From Sphingomonadaceae bacterium (GTDB lineage: Bacteria > Pseudomonadota > Alphaproteobacteria > Sphingomonadales > Sphingomonadaceae): DNA of 13,821 nucleotides. The notes under the pieces are model-generated. The model was not told where the DNA came from. It saw only the letters and a list, made by a program, of their open reading frames with translations, and did no database searches. Position numbers and translations under genes: made by a program. The DNA lies in contig JAFAZM010000308.1 of the NCBI GenBank assembly GCA_019239785.1, forward strand, positions 1 through 13,821, given 5' to 3'. Positions 1 to 7,510 of the stretch are shown one piece after another (position 1 is the first letter of the stretch; each line of letters opens with the position of its first letter).

Positions 1-122
1 CCGCCGCGGACCAGGAAGCGGCCGCCATATTTCTCGATGACCGCAGCCGTTTGCGAGCGATAGCCCTCATAGCCGGCCGCATCCTCGACGCTGACGTTGG
101 CGATCACATAGCCTCTCTTCAT
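1..122 (-). CDS. DUF1330-family protein, 3' end outside window
   Basis: Only the first 40 residues are visible, beginning MKRGYVIANVSVEDAAGYEG and continuing to a KYGGRFLVRGG motif. This pattern (an opening beta strand, a YEGYR helix, then IEKYGGRFLVRGG) is characteristic of the DUF1330 family, small proteins with a dimeric alpha-beta-barrel ferredoxin-like fold and no assigned reaction. The ATG at 122-120 overlaps the TGA of the preceding putative lipoprotein gene (121-119) by four bases, so it is the likely last visible member of the paaI-thiolase-lipoprotein operon and is probably translationally coupled. The rest of the gene (family members are usually about 95-100 aa) lies before base 1. 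Its role in phenylacetate catabolism, if any, is unknown; only co-transcription is suggested by the sequence. Confidence 0.85.
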   Translation of the reverse strand, partial: MKRGYVIANVSVEDAAGYEGYRSQTAAVIEKYGGRFLVRG

Positions 123-549
123 CGCTGCGCTCCCTGCCCTTCTCGAACCTGCGCCGCACCGGCCGTGCTCAATGGCCTCGCACGAGCCCGGGTTTCGAGC
201 TCGTGCAGCAGCATCCATCTGCGCGTGCGCCGGCGCGAATGGTCCTCTGCGCTCGGGCAGCCGATCGGATCGAAGGTGCCCAGTTCCTGGACATATTCGG
301 CCTGCATGCGGTCGATCTCGGCCTGCCCGATCTGGGCGAGCAGCCAGGGCCGGAGCCTCTCCAACCTCTCGCCGAAGCGCGCGTCCTGCCTTTGCTCCTG
401 ACGGACGAGCGCGTTCGGCGTGCAGACGATCTCGACGCTGAACGCCAGCTCCGCATAAATGTCCTGCGTGCTTATACGGGTCGAGGCGCACGCGCCGGTA
501 GTGAGAAGCAGGCCGCCGACGAGGAAGCTCCCGATCGGCTGGCGCTGCA

Positions 550-550
<1 letters not shown>
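119..550 (-). CDS. Small putative lipoprotein, function unknown
   Basis: A 143-residue protein beginning MQRQPIGSFLVGGLLLTTGAC. It has a short N-terminal region, a hydrophobic stretch (about residues 7-17) and a possible lipobox T-G-A-Cys21, weak because the -3 residue is Thr rather than Leu. The mature part is polar, with two more cysteines (in IVCTPN and IGCPSA) and an Arg-rich C-terminus. I do not recognise a family. The start was placed at the ATG at 550-548 rather than 16 codons upstream because this ATG overlaps the thiolase TGA (TGATG), a normal coupled start, and puts the signal sequence at the N-terminus. It sits between a thiolase and a DUF1330 gene with overlaps on both sides, so it is almost certainly in their operon. 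It may be an envelope protein with no direct catabolic role. Confidence 0.7.
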
Positions 551-1752
<1,202 letters not shown>

Positions 1753-1761
1753 GTCTTCCTA

Positions 1762-1851
1762 CCTTCGTCAGGCCGGACCCGATCCGGCATCCACCTTCTG
1801 TCCTGCCTAGTAGGTAAGATGGACCCCGGATCAAGTCCGGGGTGACGAAGG
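1762..1851. repeat. Two-armed palindromic repeat, copy A (overlaps paaI 3' end)
   Basis: A 90-bp imperfect inverted repeat. Each arm is itself a hairpin: left stem GCCGGA/TCCGGC at 1772-1777 and 1783-1788, right stem CCCCGGA/TCCGGGG at 1824-1830 and 1836-1842. The outer ends are CCTTCGTCA and TGACGAAGG. It fills the gap between paaI and the thiolase gene and runs into the last codons of paaI. It shares the layout CGTCA, stem-loop, TCCAYCTT with the element at 4293-4387. It resembles non-coding intergenic palindromic elements common in GC-rich alphaproteobacteria and carries no gene. Confidence 0.85.
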
Positions 1852-2277
1852 AGTTTCGATGACGGGCGCGCCGAGGCTTCTCGACAGACCCTGGAACTCC
1901 GCCACCGCGCGGCCGTCGCCGCCGCGCACCGCGACATTGTAGACGCCCGAGCGGCCGGCGAGCGCGGCCTCCTGCGCCTCGGCGACCAGCACCTCCCCTT
2001 CCCGCGCGGCGTCGAGGAAGGCGATCGAGGCGTGGGCGGCGACCGACTTCAGATTGCGGCCGTTGCAGGCATAAGCAAAGGCGGTGTCGGCGAGCGCGAA
2101 GATCATCCCGCCATGGGCGGTGCCGTGCCCGTTCAGCATGTCGGCGCGGACCTTCATGCGGACGCGGGCATAGCCTTCCCGCGCCTCCTCTATCTCGACG
2201 CCCCAGGCCGGGCCGGCGCCCTCCGCCGCGAGCATAAAGCGGGCGACCTGGTCGGCGAGTTGATCGGGGTTCGTCAC
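1831..2277 (-). CDS. paaI: Hydroxyphenylacetyl-CoA thioesterase PaaI
   Basis: A 148-residue hot-dog-fold thioesterase. The PaaI signature runs through residues 47-71 (MLNGHGTAHGG, then ALADTAFAYAC), with the HGG loop at 55-57 and the likely catalytic Asp64. PaaI hydrolyses phenylacetyl-CoA derivatives and is thought to rescue CoA when downstream steps stall. The start is GTG at 2277-2275, preceded by an AGGGG Shine-Dalgarno about 6 bases upstream; no better ATG lies nearby. It heads the minus-strand group paaI-thiolase-lipoprotein-DUF1330 and is divergent from paaG. The last residues (SSPRT) and the TGA stop are encoded by the right arm of a palindromic repeat, so the native C-terminus may have been altered by that element. 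The catalytic core is intact. Confidence 0.93.
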   Translation of the reverse strand: MTNPDQLADQVARFMLAAEGAGPAWGVEIEEAREGYARVRMKVRADMLNGHGTAHGGMIFALADTAFAYACNGRNLKSVAAHASIAFLDAAREGEVLVAEAQEAALAGRSGVYNVAVRGGDGRAVAEFQGLSRSLGAPVIETPSSPRT

Positions 2278-2293
2278 TGCTCGCCCCTAGCAG

Positions 2294-2437
2294 CCCTTCT
2301 CCCCTTGTGGGAGAAGGATACGAAGCCTTGGCGACGAAGGAGCCTAGGCGAAGTTGGATGAGGGGTGCGGCGCTTCGCGCCGCGCGCTCCGAAGGAGCGC
2401 GCCCCTCACCCCAGCCCTCTCCCACAAGGGGAGAGGG
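2294..2437. repeat. Compound palindromic element between paaI and paaG
   Basis: A 144-bp element whose ends are each a palindrome around CTCCCCTTGTGGGAG (2294-2317) and CTCCCACAAGGGGAG (2415-2437), and which are inverted copies of each other. TGAGGGG at 2359-2365 pairs with CCCCTCA at 2402-2408. Between these sit two nested hairpins, GCGGCG/CGCCGC around 2367-2383 and GCGCGCTCC/GGAGCGCGC at 2382-2402. It looks like a non-autonomous (MITE-like or REP-like) element and contains no credible gene. It occupies most of the divergent intergenic region. Confidence 0.85.
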
Positions 2438-2455
2438 AGTGGTACGGCGTGTGCC

Positions 2456-3235
2456 ATGACCTACGAAACCATCCTCTTCTCGGTCGACGCGGGTATCGCC
2501 CGGCTCACGCTCAACCGTCCGGACCGGCTCAACAGCTTCACGGTGCAGATGCACGAGGAGGTCGCGGATGCGCTGTCTAACCTCGGCGACGCGCGCACGC
2601 TCATCCTCACCGGCGCCGGCCGCGGCTTCTGCGCCGGGCAGGATCTGAACGACCGCGCGGTGGCGCCCGGCGAGGCGGTCGATCTCGGCGAGTCGGTCGA
2701 GCTGCGCTACAATCCGCTGATCCGCACGCTGACCTCGCTGCCGATGCCGGTGATCGCGCGGGTGAACGGGGTCGCTGCCGGCGCGGGCGCGAACATCGCG
2801 CTCGCCTGCGACATCGTCGTCGCCGCGAAGAGCGCCAAGTTCATCCAGTCCTTCGCCGCGATCGGATTGATCCCGGACAGCGGCGGCACCTGGGTGCTGC
2901 CGCGCCTGGTCGGCCAGGCGCGCGCTCTCGGCCTCGCGCTGACCGGCGAGCCGCTTCCGGCGGAGCGCGCGGCCGAATGGGGACTGATCTGGAAGGCGGT
3001 CGAGGACGAGGCGCTCGATGCCGAGGTGGACGCGCTCGCCGCGCGCTTCGCGGCCGGGCCGACGCGCGGGCTTGCGCGGATCAAGCAGATGGTCCGCGAA
3101 AGCTGGAGCCAGACGCTCGACGCCGAGCTCGACCGCCAGCGCGACGCGATGCGCGAGCTCGGCTTCAGCGACGATTATCGCGAAGGGGTGGCGGCATTCA
3201 TGGAAAAGCGCGCGCCGAAGTTCACGGGGAAGTAG
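2456..3235 (+). CDS. paaG: Ring-1,2-epoxyphenylacetyl-CoA isomerase PaaG
   Basis: A 259-residue crotonase-superfamily enzyme that isomerises the epoxide formed by PaaABCE to oxepin-CoA. Oxyanion-hole and CoA-binding elements are GFCAGQDL (57-64) and GAGANIALACDI (109-120). The IGLIPDSGGTWVLPR block (136-150) carries Asp141 and is typical of PaaG. The C-terminus FMEKRAPKFTGK is also characteristic of PaaG orthologues. The ATG at 2456 was chosen because MTYETILFSV matches family N-termini; the 34 codons upstream in frame are repeat sequence. The Shine-Dalgarno is weak: a GGGGAGAGGG tract from the repeat end lies about 18 bases upstream. It converges with the threonine dehydratase gene, leaving only 13 bases between their stops. 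Confidence 0.95.
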   Translation: MTYETILFSVDAGIARLTLNRPDRLNSFTVQMHEEVADALSNLGDARTLILTGAGRGFCAGQDLNDRAVAPGEAVDLGESVELRYNPLIRTLTSLPMPVIARVNGVAAGAGANIALACDIVVAAKSAKFIQSFAAIGLIPDSGGTWVLPRLVGQARALGLALTGEPLPAERAAEWGLIWKAVEDEALDAEVDALAARFAAGPTRGLARIKQMVRESWSQTLDAELDRQRDAMRELGFSDDYREGVAAFMEKRAPKFTGK

Positions 3236-3248
3236 CTCCTATCTCGGT

Positions 3249-4244
3249 TCAGGCCGCGGCCGCCGGCGCCTGGCGGATGTGGCGCTCGAACGTGTCGAAA
3301 TCGATGTTCGAGCCGCAGACCAGGACGCCGACCTTCTTCCCCGCCAGCCGGTCGCGCAGCGGTCCGACCAGGGCCGCGGTCGCGGCCGCGGCGGCCGGCT
3401 CCACGGCGAGCTTCATCTCGCGGAACAGCAGGGCCATGGCGGATCGGAGCTGGTCGTCGTCGACCAGGACGATGTCGTCCACATTGGCCCGGCAGAGGCC
3501 GAAGGAATAAGGCAAAGCGAAAGGCGGGGCGAGGCTGTCGGCGATCGTGAGCACGTCGGCATGGTCGATCGGGCTCCCTTGCGCGAAGCTGCGCGTCATC
3601 GTGTCCGAGCCGGTCGGCTCGACCCCGAACACGAGGCAATCGGGCTTCAGCAATTTGATCGCAGCCGAGGCGCCGCCGCAGAGGCCGCCGCCGCCGATCG
3701 CGATGACCACCGCGTCGAGATCGGGCACCTGCTCCAGCCATTCCGCGCCCAAGGTCGCCGTGCCGAGCGCGGTATAGGGCCCCTCGAAGGGATGGATGAA
3801 GGAGCGGCCCTCGTCTCGCGCGATCGCCTCGACCATCTCGAAGGCGGTGCGGCCGTCCGGCGCGGTCACCACCTCGGCGCCGAGCGCGCGGCAGGCGGCG
3901 ACCCGGGCCGGATTGGCCGAGCCCATCATCACCACCTTGGCGCTCGTCCCCGCGGTGGCCGCGGCGTAAGCGGCGGCGATGGCATGGTTGCCGGCGCTGA
4001 CCGCGGTGATCCCGCGGGCGCGCTCCTCGGGGCTGAGGCGCAGCACCTTGGAGATCGCGCCCCGCGCCTTGAAGGTGCCGCTCTTCTGGAACAGCTCGAG
4101 CTTCAGGTTGACCCTTGTGCCCGGCGCCAGCAGCGTCTCGATCTCGCCGCCGGTCCAGTCGTGCACCGGCGTGCGCACGACGTGCGGCGCGATCATCGCG
4201 CGGGTCTCTTCGATCTCGGCGAGGGTGAGGCCGGGCTGATCCAT
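3249..4244 (-). CDS. PLP-dependent threonine/serine dehydratase
   Basis: A 331-residue fold-type II PLP enzyme. Lys59 in SGTFKARGA is the Schiff-base lysine. SAGNHA (83-88) contacts the substrate and cofactor, GGGGLCGG (184-191) binds the PLP phosphate, and CGSN is at 310-313. It should deaminate threonine to 2-oxobutyrate and/or serine to pyruvate. There is no C-terminal ACT-like regulatory domain, so it resembles catabolic threonine dehydratases, serine racemases and EutB-like dehydratases rather than full-length feedback-inhibited IlvA. The start is the ATG at 4244-4242 (MDQPGLTLAEIEETR), with a weak AGAGA upstream. The frame stays open far upstream across the antisense strand of paaZ, but that part is not coding. 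It lies inside the paa cluster on the opposite strand, and no link to phenylacetate metabolism is evident. Confidence 0.9.
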   Translation of the reverse strand: MDQPGLTLAEIEETRAMIAPHVVRTPVHDWTGGEIETLLAPGTRVNLKLELFQKSGTFKARGAISKVLRLSPEERARGITAVSAGNHAIAAAYAAATAGTSAKVVMMGSANPARVAACRALGAEVVTAPDGRTAFEMVEAIARDEGRSFIHPFEGPYTALGTATLGAEWLEQVPDLDAVVIAIGGGGLCGGASAAIKLLKPDCLVFGVEPTGSDTMTRSFAQGSPIDHADVLTIADSLAPPFALPYSFGLCRANVDDIVLVDDDQLRSAMALLFREMKLAVEPAAAAATAALVGPLRDRLAGKKVGVLVCGSNIDFDTFERHIRQAPAAAA

Positions 4245-4292
4245 GCGGCGATCTCTTAGCCGTTTTGCGCTGGCATTGAAGCCCGGCCCCCT

Positions 4293-4387
4293 CGTCATTC
4301 CAGCGAAAGCTGGAATCCACCTTTCTTTTCGTGTTGAGAGGCGGGGTGTGAAGAAAAAGATGGATTCCGGCCTTCGCCGGAATGACG
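4293..4387. repeat. Two-armed palindromic repeat, copy C (upstream of paaZ)
   Basis: A 95-bp inverted repeat from CGTCATTCC to GGAATGACG. Each arm is a perfect 7-bp hairpin: TTCCAGC/GCTGGAA (4298-4304, 4309-4315; loop GAAA) and TTCCGGC/GCCGGAA (4365-4371, 4376-4382; loop CTTC on this strand). The two arms also pair with each other. It fills most of the gap between the divergent threonine dehydratase and paaZ genes and ends about 10 bases before the paaZ ATG. It has the same layout as the element at 1762-1851. Confidence 0.9.
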
Positions 4388-4397
4388 GTGAAGACGA

Positions 4398-6416
4398 ATG
4401 AAGATCCAGAAGCTGCTCAATTATGCACGCGACGGCTGGGTGGCCGGCGATGGCGGGCTGGCCCAGGTGCGCAGTGCGGTCACCGGCGAGGTGATCGCGG
4501 AGACCGGGAGCGGCGGGCTCGACTTCAAGGCGATGCTCGACCATGCCCGGGACGTCGGCGGGCCGGCGCTTCGCAAGCTCACCTTCCACGAGCGCGCCCA
4601 TATGCTGAAGGCGCTCGCCAATGCGGTGATGGCCCGCAAGGAGGAATTGTACGAGCTCTCCTATGCCACCGGGGCGACCCGCACCGATTCCTGGATCGAC
4701 ATCGAGGGCGGCGCCGGCACCCTCTTCTCCTTCTCCTCCAAGGGAAGGCGCGAGCTGCCCAACGGCCGGATCCTGATCGACGGCGCGATGGAGCCGCTCT
4801 CGCGCGGCGGCAGCTTCGTCGGCCAGCACGTCTTCACCCCGCTCCAGGGCGTCGCCGTCCATATCAACGCCTTCAACTTCCCGGTCTGGGGCATGCTCGA
4901 GAAGCTCGGACCGACCCTGCTCGCCGGCGTGCCGGCAATCGTGAAGCCGGCGAGCGCGACCGGGTACCTCACCGAGCTGGCGGTCCGGATCATGATCGAG
5001 GCCGACGTGCTGCCCAGAGGCGCGCTGCAACTGATCATGGGATCGACCGGCGATTTGATGGATCATCTGACCTGCCAGGACGTGGTCAGCTTCACCGGCT
5101 CGGCCGCGACCGCGATGAAGCTGCAGTCGCATCCGGTGATCGCGCGCGAATCGGTCCGCTTCGTCGCCGAGCGCGACAGCCTCAACGCCTCGATCCTGGG
5201 CCCTGATTCCGGGCCGGGCACGCCGGAATTCGACCTGTTCGTCAAGGAAGTGGCGCGCGAAATGACGGTCAAGGCGGGGCAGAAATGCACCGCGATCCGC
5301 CGCGCGATGGCGCCGGCCCGGCATCTCGACGCGGTCCAGGAGGCGCTCAGCGAACGGCTCGAAAAGGTCCGGATCGGCGATCCACGCGACGAGGCGACGC
5401 AGATGGGCGCGCTCGCCAGCGCGAGCCAGCTCGAAGCGGTGCGCGAGGCGGTGGCCGAGCTCGCCCATTCCGCGCGGATCGTCTCGGGCGATCCGGCCGT
5501 GCCGCCGGTCGCCGGCGGCGGCGCCTTCATCGCGCCGATCCTGCTGCGCGCCGACGATCCCTGGGGCGCCGCGGCGGTGCACGACGTCGAGGCGTTCGGG
5601 CCGGTCTCCACCCTGATGCCCTATCGCGATCTCGACGACGCGATCGCGCTCGCCAATCGCGGCATGGGCAGCCTCGCTTTGTCGCTGTTCACCTACGACA
5701 CGGACGCCGCCCGGGACTTCGTGCTCGGCGCCGGCGCCTATCATGGCCGCATGATGATTCTCGACCGCACCAGCGCGAAGGAATCCACCGGCCACGGCTC
5801 CCCCCTCCCCGTCCTCGTCCATGGCGGCCCCGGCCGCGCCGGCGGCGGCGAGGAGATGGGCGGGATGCGCGGCGTGAAGCATTATATGCAGCGCACCGCG
5901 CTGCAGGGCGGGCCGGAGATGCTGTCGAAGATCGTCGGCCAGTGGCTTCCCGGCGCGGACAAGCCGACCGGCGACGTCCATCCGTTCCGCAAGCGCATCT
6001 CCGAGCTCGAGATCGGCTACACCCTGAAGACGGGCAGCCGCATTGTCACGCTCGAGGATATCGAGCATTTCGCCCACTTCACCGGCGACACCTTCTACGC
6101 GCATATGGACGAGGAGGCGGCGAAGGCGAGCCCGATCTTCGGCGGCCGCGTCGCCCACGGCTATCTGATCCTCTCCTTCGCCGCCGGCTTGTTCGTCGAT
6201 CCGGCGCCGGGGCCGGTGCTCGCCAATACCGGGCTCGAGAGCCTGCGCTTCCTCACCCCGCTCTATCCCGGCGATTCGATGCGGGTGGAGCTGACGGTCA
6301 AATCCAAGTCGGTCCGCGACGCCGAGAAAGGCGAGGTCCGCTGGGCGGTCGAGGTCTTCAACCAGAAGGACGAATTGGTGGCGACCTACGAGCTGATGAC
6401 GATGAACGTGCCATGA
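4398..6416 (+). CDS. paaZ: Bifunctional oxepin-CoA hydrolase / 3-oxo-5,6-dehydrosuberyl-CoA semialdehyde dehydrogenase
   Basis: A 672-residue two-domain PaaZ. Residues 1 to about 520 form an NADP-type aldehyde dehydrogenase with Asn157/Asn160 in INAFNFP, the general base Glu258 in FVAERDSLNAS and the nucleophile Cys297 in VKAGQKCTAI. Residues about 530-672 form a MaoC-type hot-dog hydratase with Asp564 and His569 in HFTGDTFYAHMDEE and a GGRVAHGYL block. The hydratase opens the oxepin ring and the dehydrogenase oxidises the resulting unstable aldehyde. Both active sites look intact and the length is normal for the family. The ATG at 4398 follows a modest GGTGAAG at the edge of a palindromic repeat. 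Its stop overlaps the first possible ATG of the glutaminyl cyclotransferase frame (ATGA), indicating one transcript. Confidence 0.96.
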   Translation: MKIQKLLNYARDGWVAGDGGLAQVRSAVTGEVIAETGSGGLDFKAMLDHARDVGGPALRKLTFHERAHMLKALANAVMARKEELYELSYATGATRTDSWIDIEGGAGTLFSFSSKGRRELPNGRILIDGAMEPLSRGGSFVGQHVFTPLQGVAVHINAFNFPVWGMLEKLGPTLLAGVPAIVKPASATGYLTELAVRIMIEADVLPRGALQLIMGSTGDLMDHLTCQDVVSFTGSAATAMKLQSHPVIARESVRFVAERDSLNASILGPDSGPGTPEFDLFVKEVAREMTVKAGQKCTAIRRAMAPARHLDAVQEALSERLEKVRIGDPRDEATQMGALASASQLEAVREAVAELAHSARIVSGDPAVPPVAGGGAFIAPILLRADDPWGAAAVHDVEAFGPVSTLMPYRDLDDAIALANRGMGSLALSLFTYDTDAARDFVLGAGAYHGRMMILDRTSAKESTGHGSPLPVLVHGGPGRAGGGEEMGGMRGVKHYMQRTALQGGPEMLSKIVGQWLPGADKPTGDVHPFRKRISELEIGYTLKTGSRIVTLEDIEHFAHFTGDTFYAHMDEEAAKASPIFGGRVAHGYLILSFAAGLFVDPAPGPVLANTGLESLRFLTPLYPGDSMRVELTVKSKSVRDAEKGEVRWAVEVFNQKDELVATYELMTMNVP

Positions 6417-6427
6417 TGAGGATGGAT

Positions 6428-7279
6428 ATGAAAAGCGCACCCTTCGTCCTTGCCCTCGCGATCCTCGCCGCCTGCGGCGGCCCAGCGACCACCGCCCAGA
6501 CCCCGCAGCCTCAGGCTGCGCAGGCCCCGGCGGCCGCGCCGCCCTCCACTTCCGCGCCGGCCGAGGAGCCGCAAATCTACGACGCGCGCATCGTCCACAC
6601 CTATCCGCACGACAATCACGCCTTCACCGAGGGGCTCTTCTATCTGGACGGCCAGCTCTACGAGAGCACCGGCCTGACCGGCCAGTCGACGATCCGCCGC
6701 GTCCGGCTCGAGGACGGCCGCGTGCTGCAGTCGGTCAGCCTCCCGTCCGGACCATTCGGCGAGGGAATCGTGAACTGGGGCAGCCAGATCATCAGCCTCA
6801 CCTGGCAGGGCGGCGTCGGCTATCGCTGGGACCGGCGCACCCTGCGGCGCCTTGGCGAATGGCATTATCCGGGCGAAGGCTGGGCCCTGACCCGGAACGA
6901 GCGCGAGATCGTGATGAGCGACGGCACGCCGCAGCTGCGCTTCCTCGATCCCAACAGTCTGGCCGAGCGCCGCCGGCTGACCGTCACCATCCGCGGCGCG
7001 CCGCTCGAGCGGCTCAACGAGCTGGAATGGGTGGACGGGGCGATCCTCGCCAACGTCTGGCTGACCGGCTACATCGTCCGCATCGATCCGGCGAGCGGCC
7101 ATGTCACCGGCGTGATCGACCTGCGCGCGCTCGCCACCGAGAATGCCCGGGCCGACAACGACAACGTGCTGAACGGCATCGCCTGGGACGCGGCGCACCG
7201 CCGCCTGTTCATCACCGGCAAGAATTGGCCGCATCTTTATGAGATCGCGCTGGTGCCCCGGGCGGCCGGCGCCAACTGA
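6428..7279 (+). CDS. Glutaminyl-peptide cyclotransferase (plant/bacterial type), lipoprotein
   Basis: A 283-residue beta-propeller-type glutaminyl cyclase that would convert N-terminal glutamine of peptides to pyroglutamate outside the cytoplasm. Family motifs in order are HTYPHDNHAFTEGLFY (57-72), YESTGLTGQSTIRRV (78-92), NELEWVDG (197-204), ANVWLTG (208-214) and NGIAWD (249-254). The N-terminus MKSAPFVLALAILAAC is a clear lipoprotein signal with lipobox LAAC (Cys16), followed by a Pro/Ala/Gln-rich linker to about residue 48. In-frame ATGs exist at 6413, 6416, 6422 and 6428. I chose 6428 because GAGG at 6418-6421 is correctly spaced and it gives the cleanest signal peptide, but 6413 would overlap paaZ by ATGA. 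Its pairing with paaZ is metabolically unexplained. Confidence 0.9.
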   Translation: MKSAPFVLALAILAACGGPATTAQTPQPQAAQAPAAAPPSTSAPAEEPQIYDARIVHTYPHDNHAFTEGLFYLDGQLYESTGLTGQSTIRRVRLEDGRVLQSVSLPSGPFGEGIVNWGSQIISLTWQGGVGYRWDRRTLRRLGEWHYPGEGWALTRNEREIVMSDGTPQLRFLDPNSLAERRRLTVTIRGAPLERLNELEWVDGAILANVWLTGYIVRIDPASGHVTGVIDLRALATENARADNDNVLNGIAWDAAHRRLFITGKNWPHLYEIALVPRAAGAN

Positions 7280-7290
7280 GCGGCTCACCA

Positions 7291-7494
7291 TCTCGCTCAT
7301 CCTGAGCAGCCCCTTCGACTGCCTGCCAAGGCTTGGCGCTGAGGGTAAACTCCGCTTGTCGAAACGGCGTATCGAAGGCGTCCTTCGATAATGAACAGGT
7401 GAAACATGCCCCCGGCATGTTTCAGGATTGCCTGGGAGGCAATCCAACCTGCTCATCCTTCGCCAAGCTTCGTCCCCGCTCAGGATGAGCGAGA
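7291..7494. repeat. Large inverted-repeat element with nested hairpins, copy D1
   Basis: The termini 7291-7306 and 7479-7494 are perfect 16-bp inverted copies around CTCATCCTGAG. Internal parts match the element at 11893-12009 (GGCGTATCGAAGG, TCCTTCGATA, CTTCGCCAAGCT). In the right half sits an extra structured segment, 7396-7451. It contains hairpin GAAACATGCC/GGCATGTTTC (7401-7423), hairpin GGATTGCC/GGCAATCC (7425-7445) and closing arms CAGGT/ACCTG. It lies between convergent genes (glutaminyl cyclotransferase and the oxygenase fusion) and could act as a bidirectional transcription barrier, though no U-rich tail is visible. The rest of this 231-base gap holds no gene that I can support. Confidence 0.85.
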
Positions 7495-7510
7495 ATCAGA
7501 ATCTTTCGCT

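Noticed and set aside
2354..2455. A 34-codon N-terminal extension of paaG
   Set aside because: The extension is encoded by the palindromic element, and PaaG orthologues start at a position matching MTYETILFSV.
1762..4387. A CRISPR array or insertion sequence made by the palindromic repeats
   Set aside because: Copies are few, differently sized and not regularly spaced, with no spacers, cas genes or transposase in the window.
4245..6440. A very long minus-strand open frame antisense to paaZ, continuous with the threonine dehydratase frame
   Set aside because: High-GC sequence leaves antisense frames open. The translated part upstream of MDQPGLTL has no recognisable motifs and lies opposite an unambiguous PaaZ.
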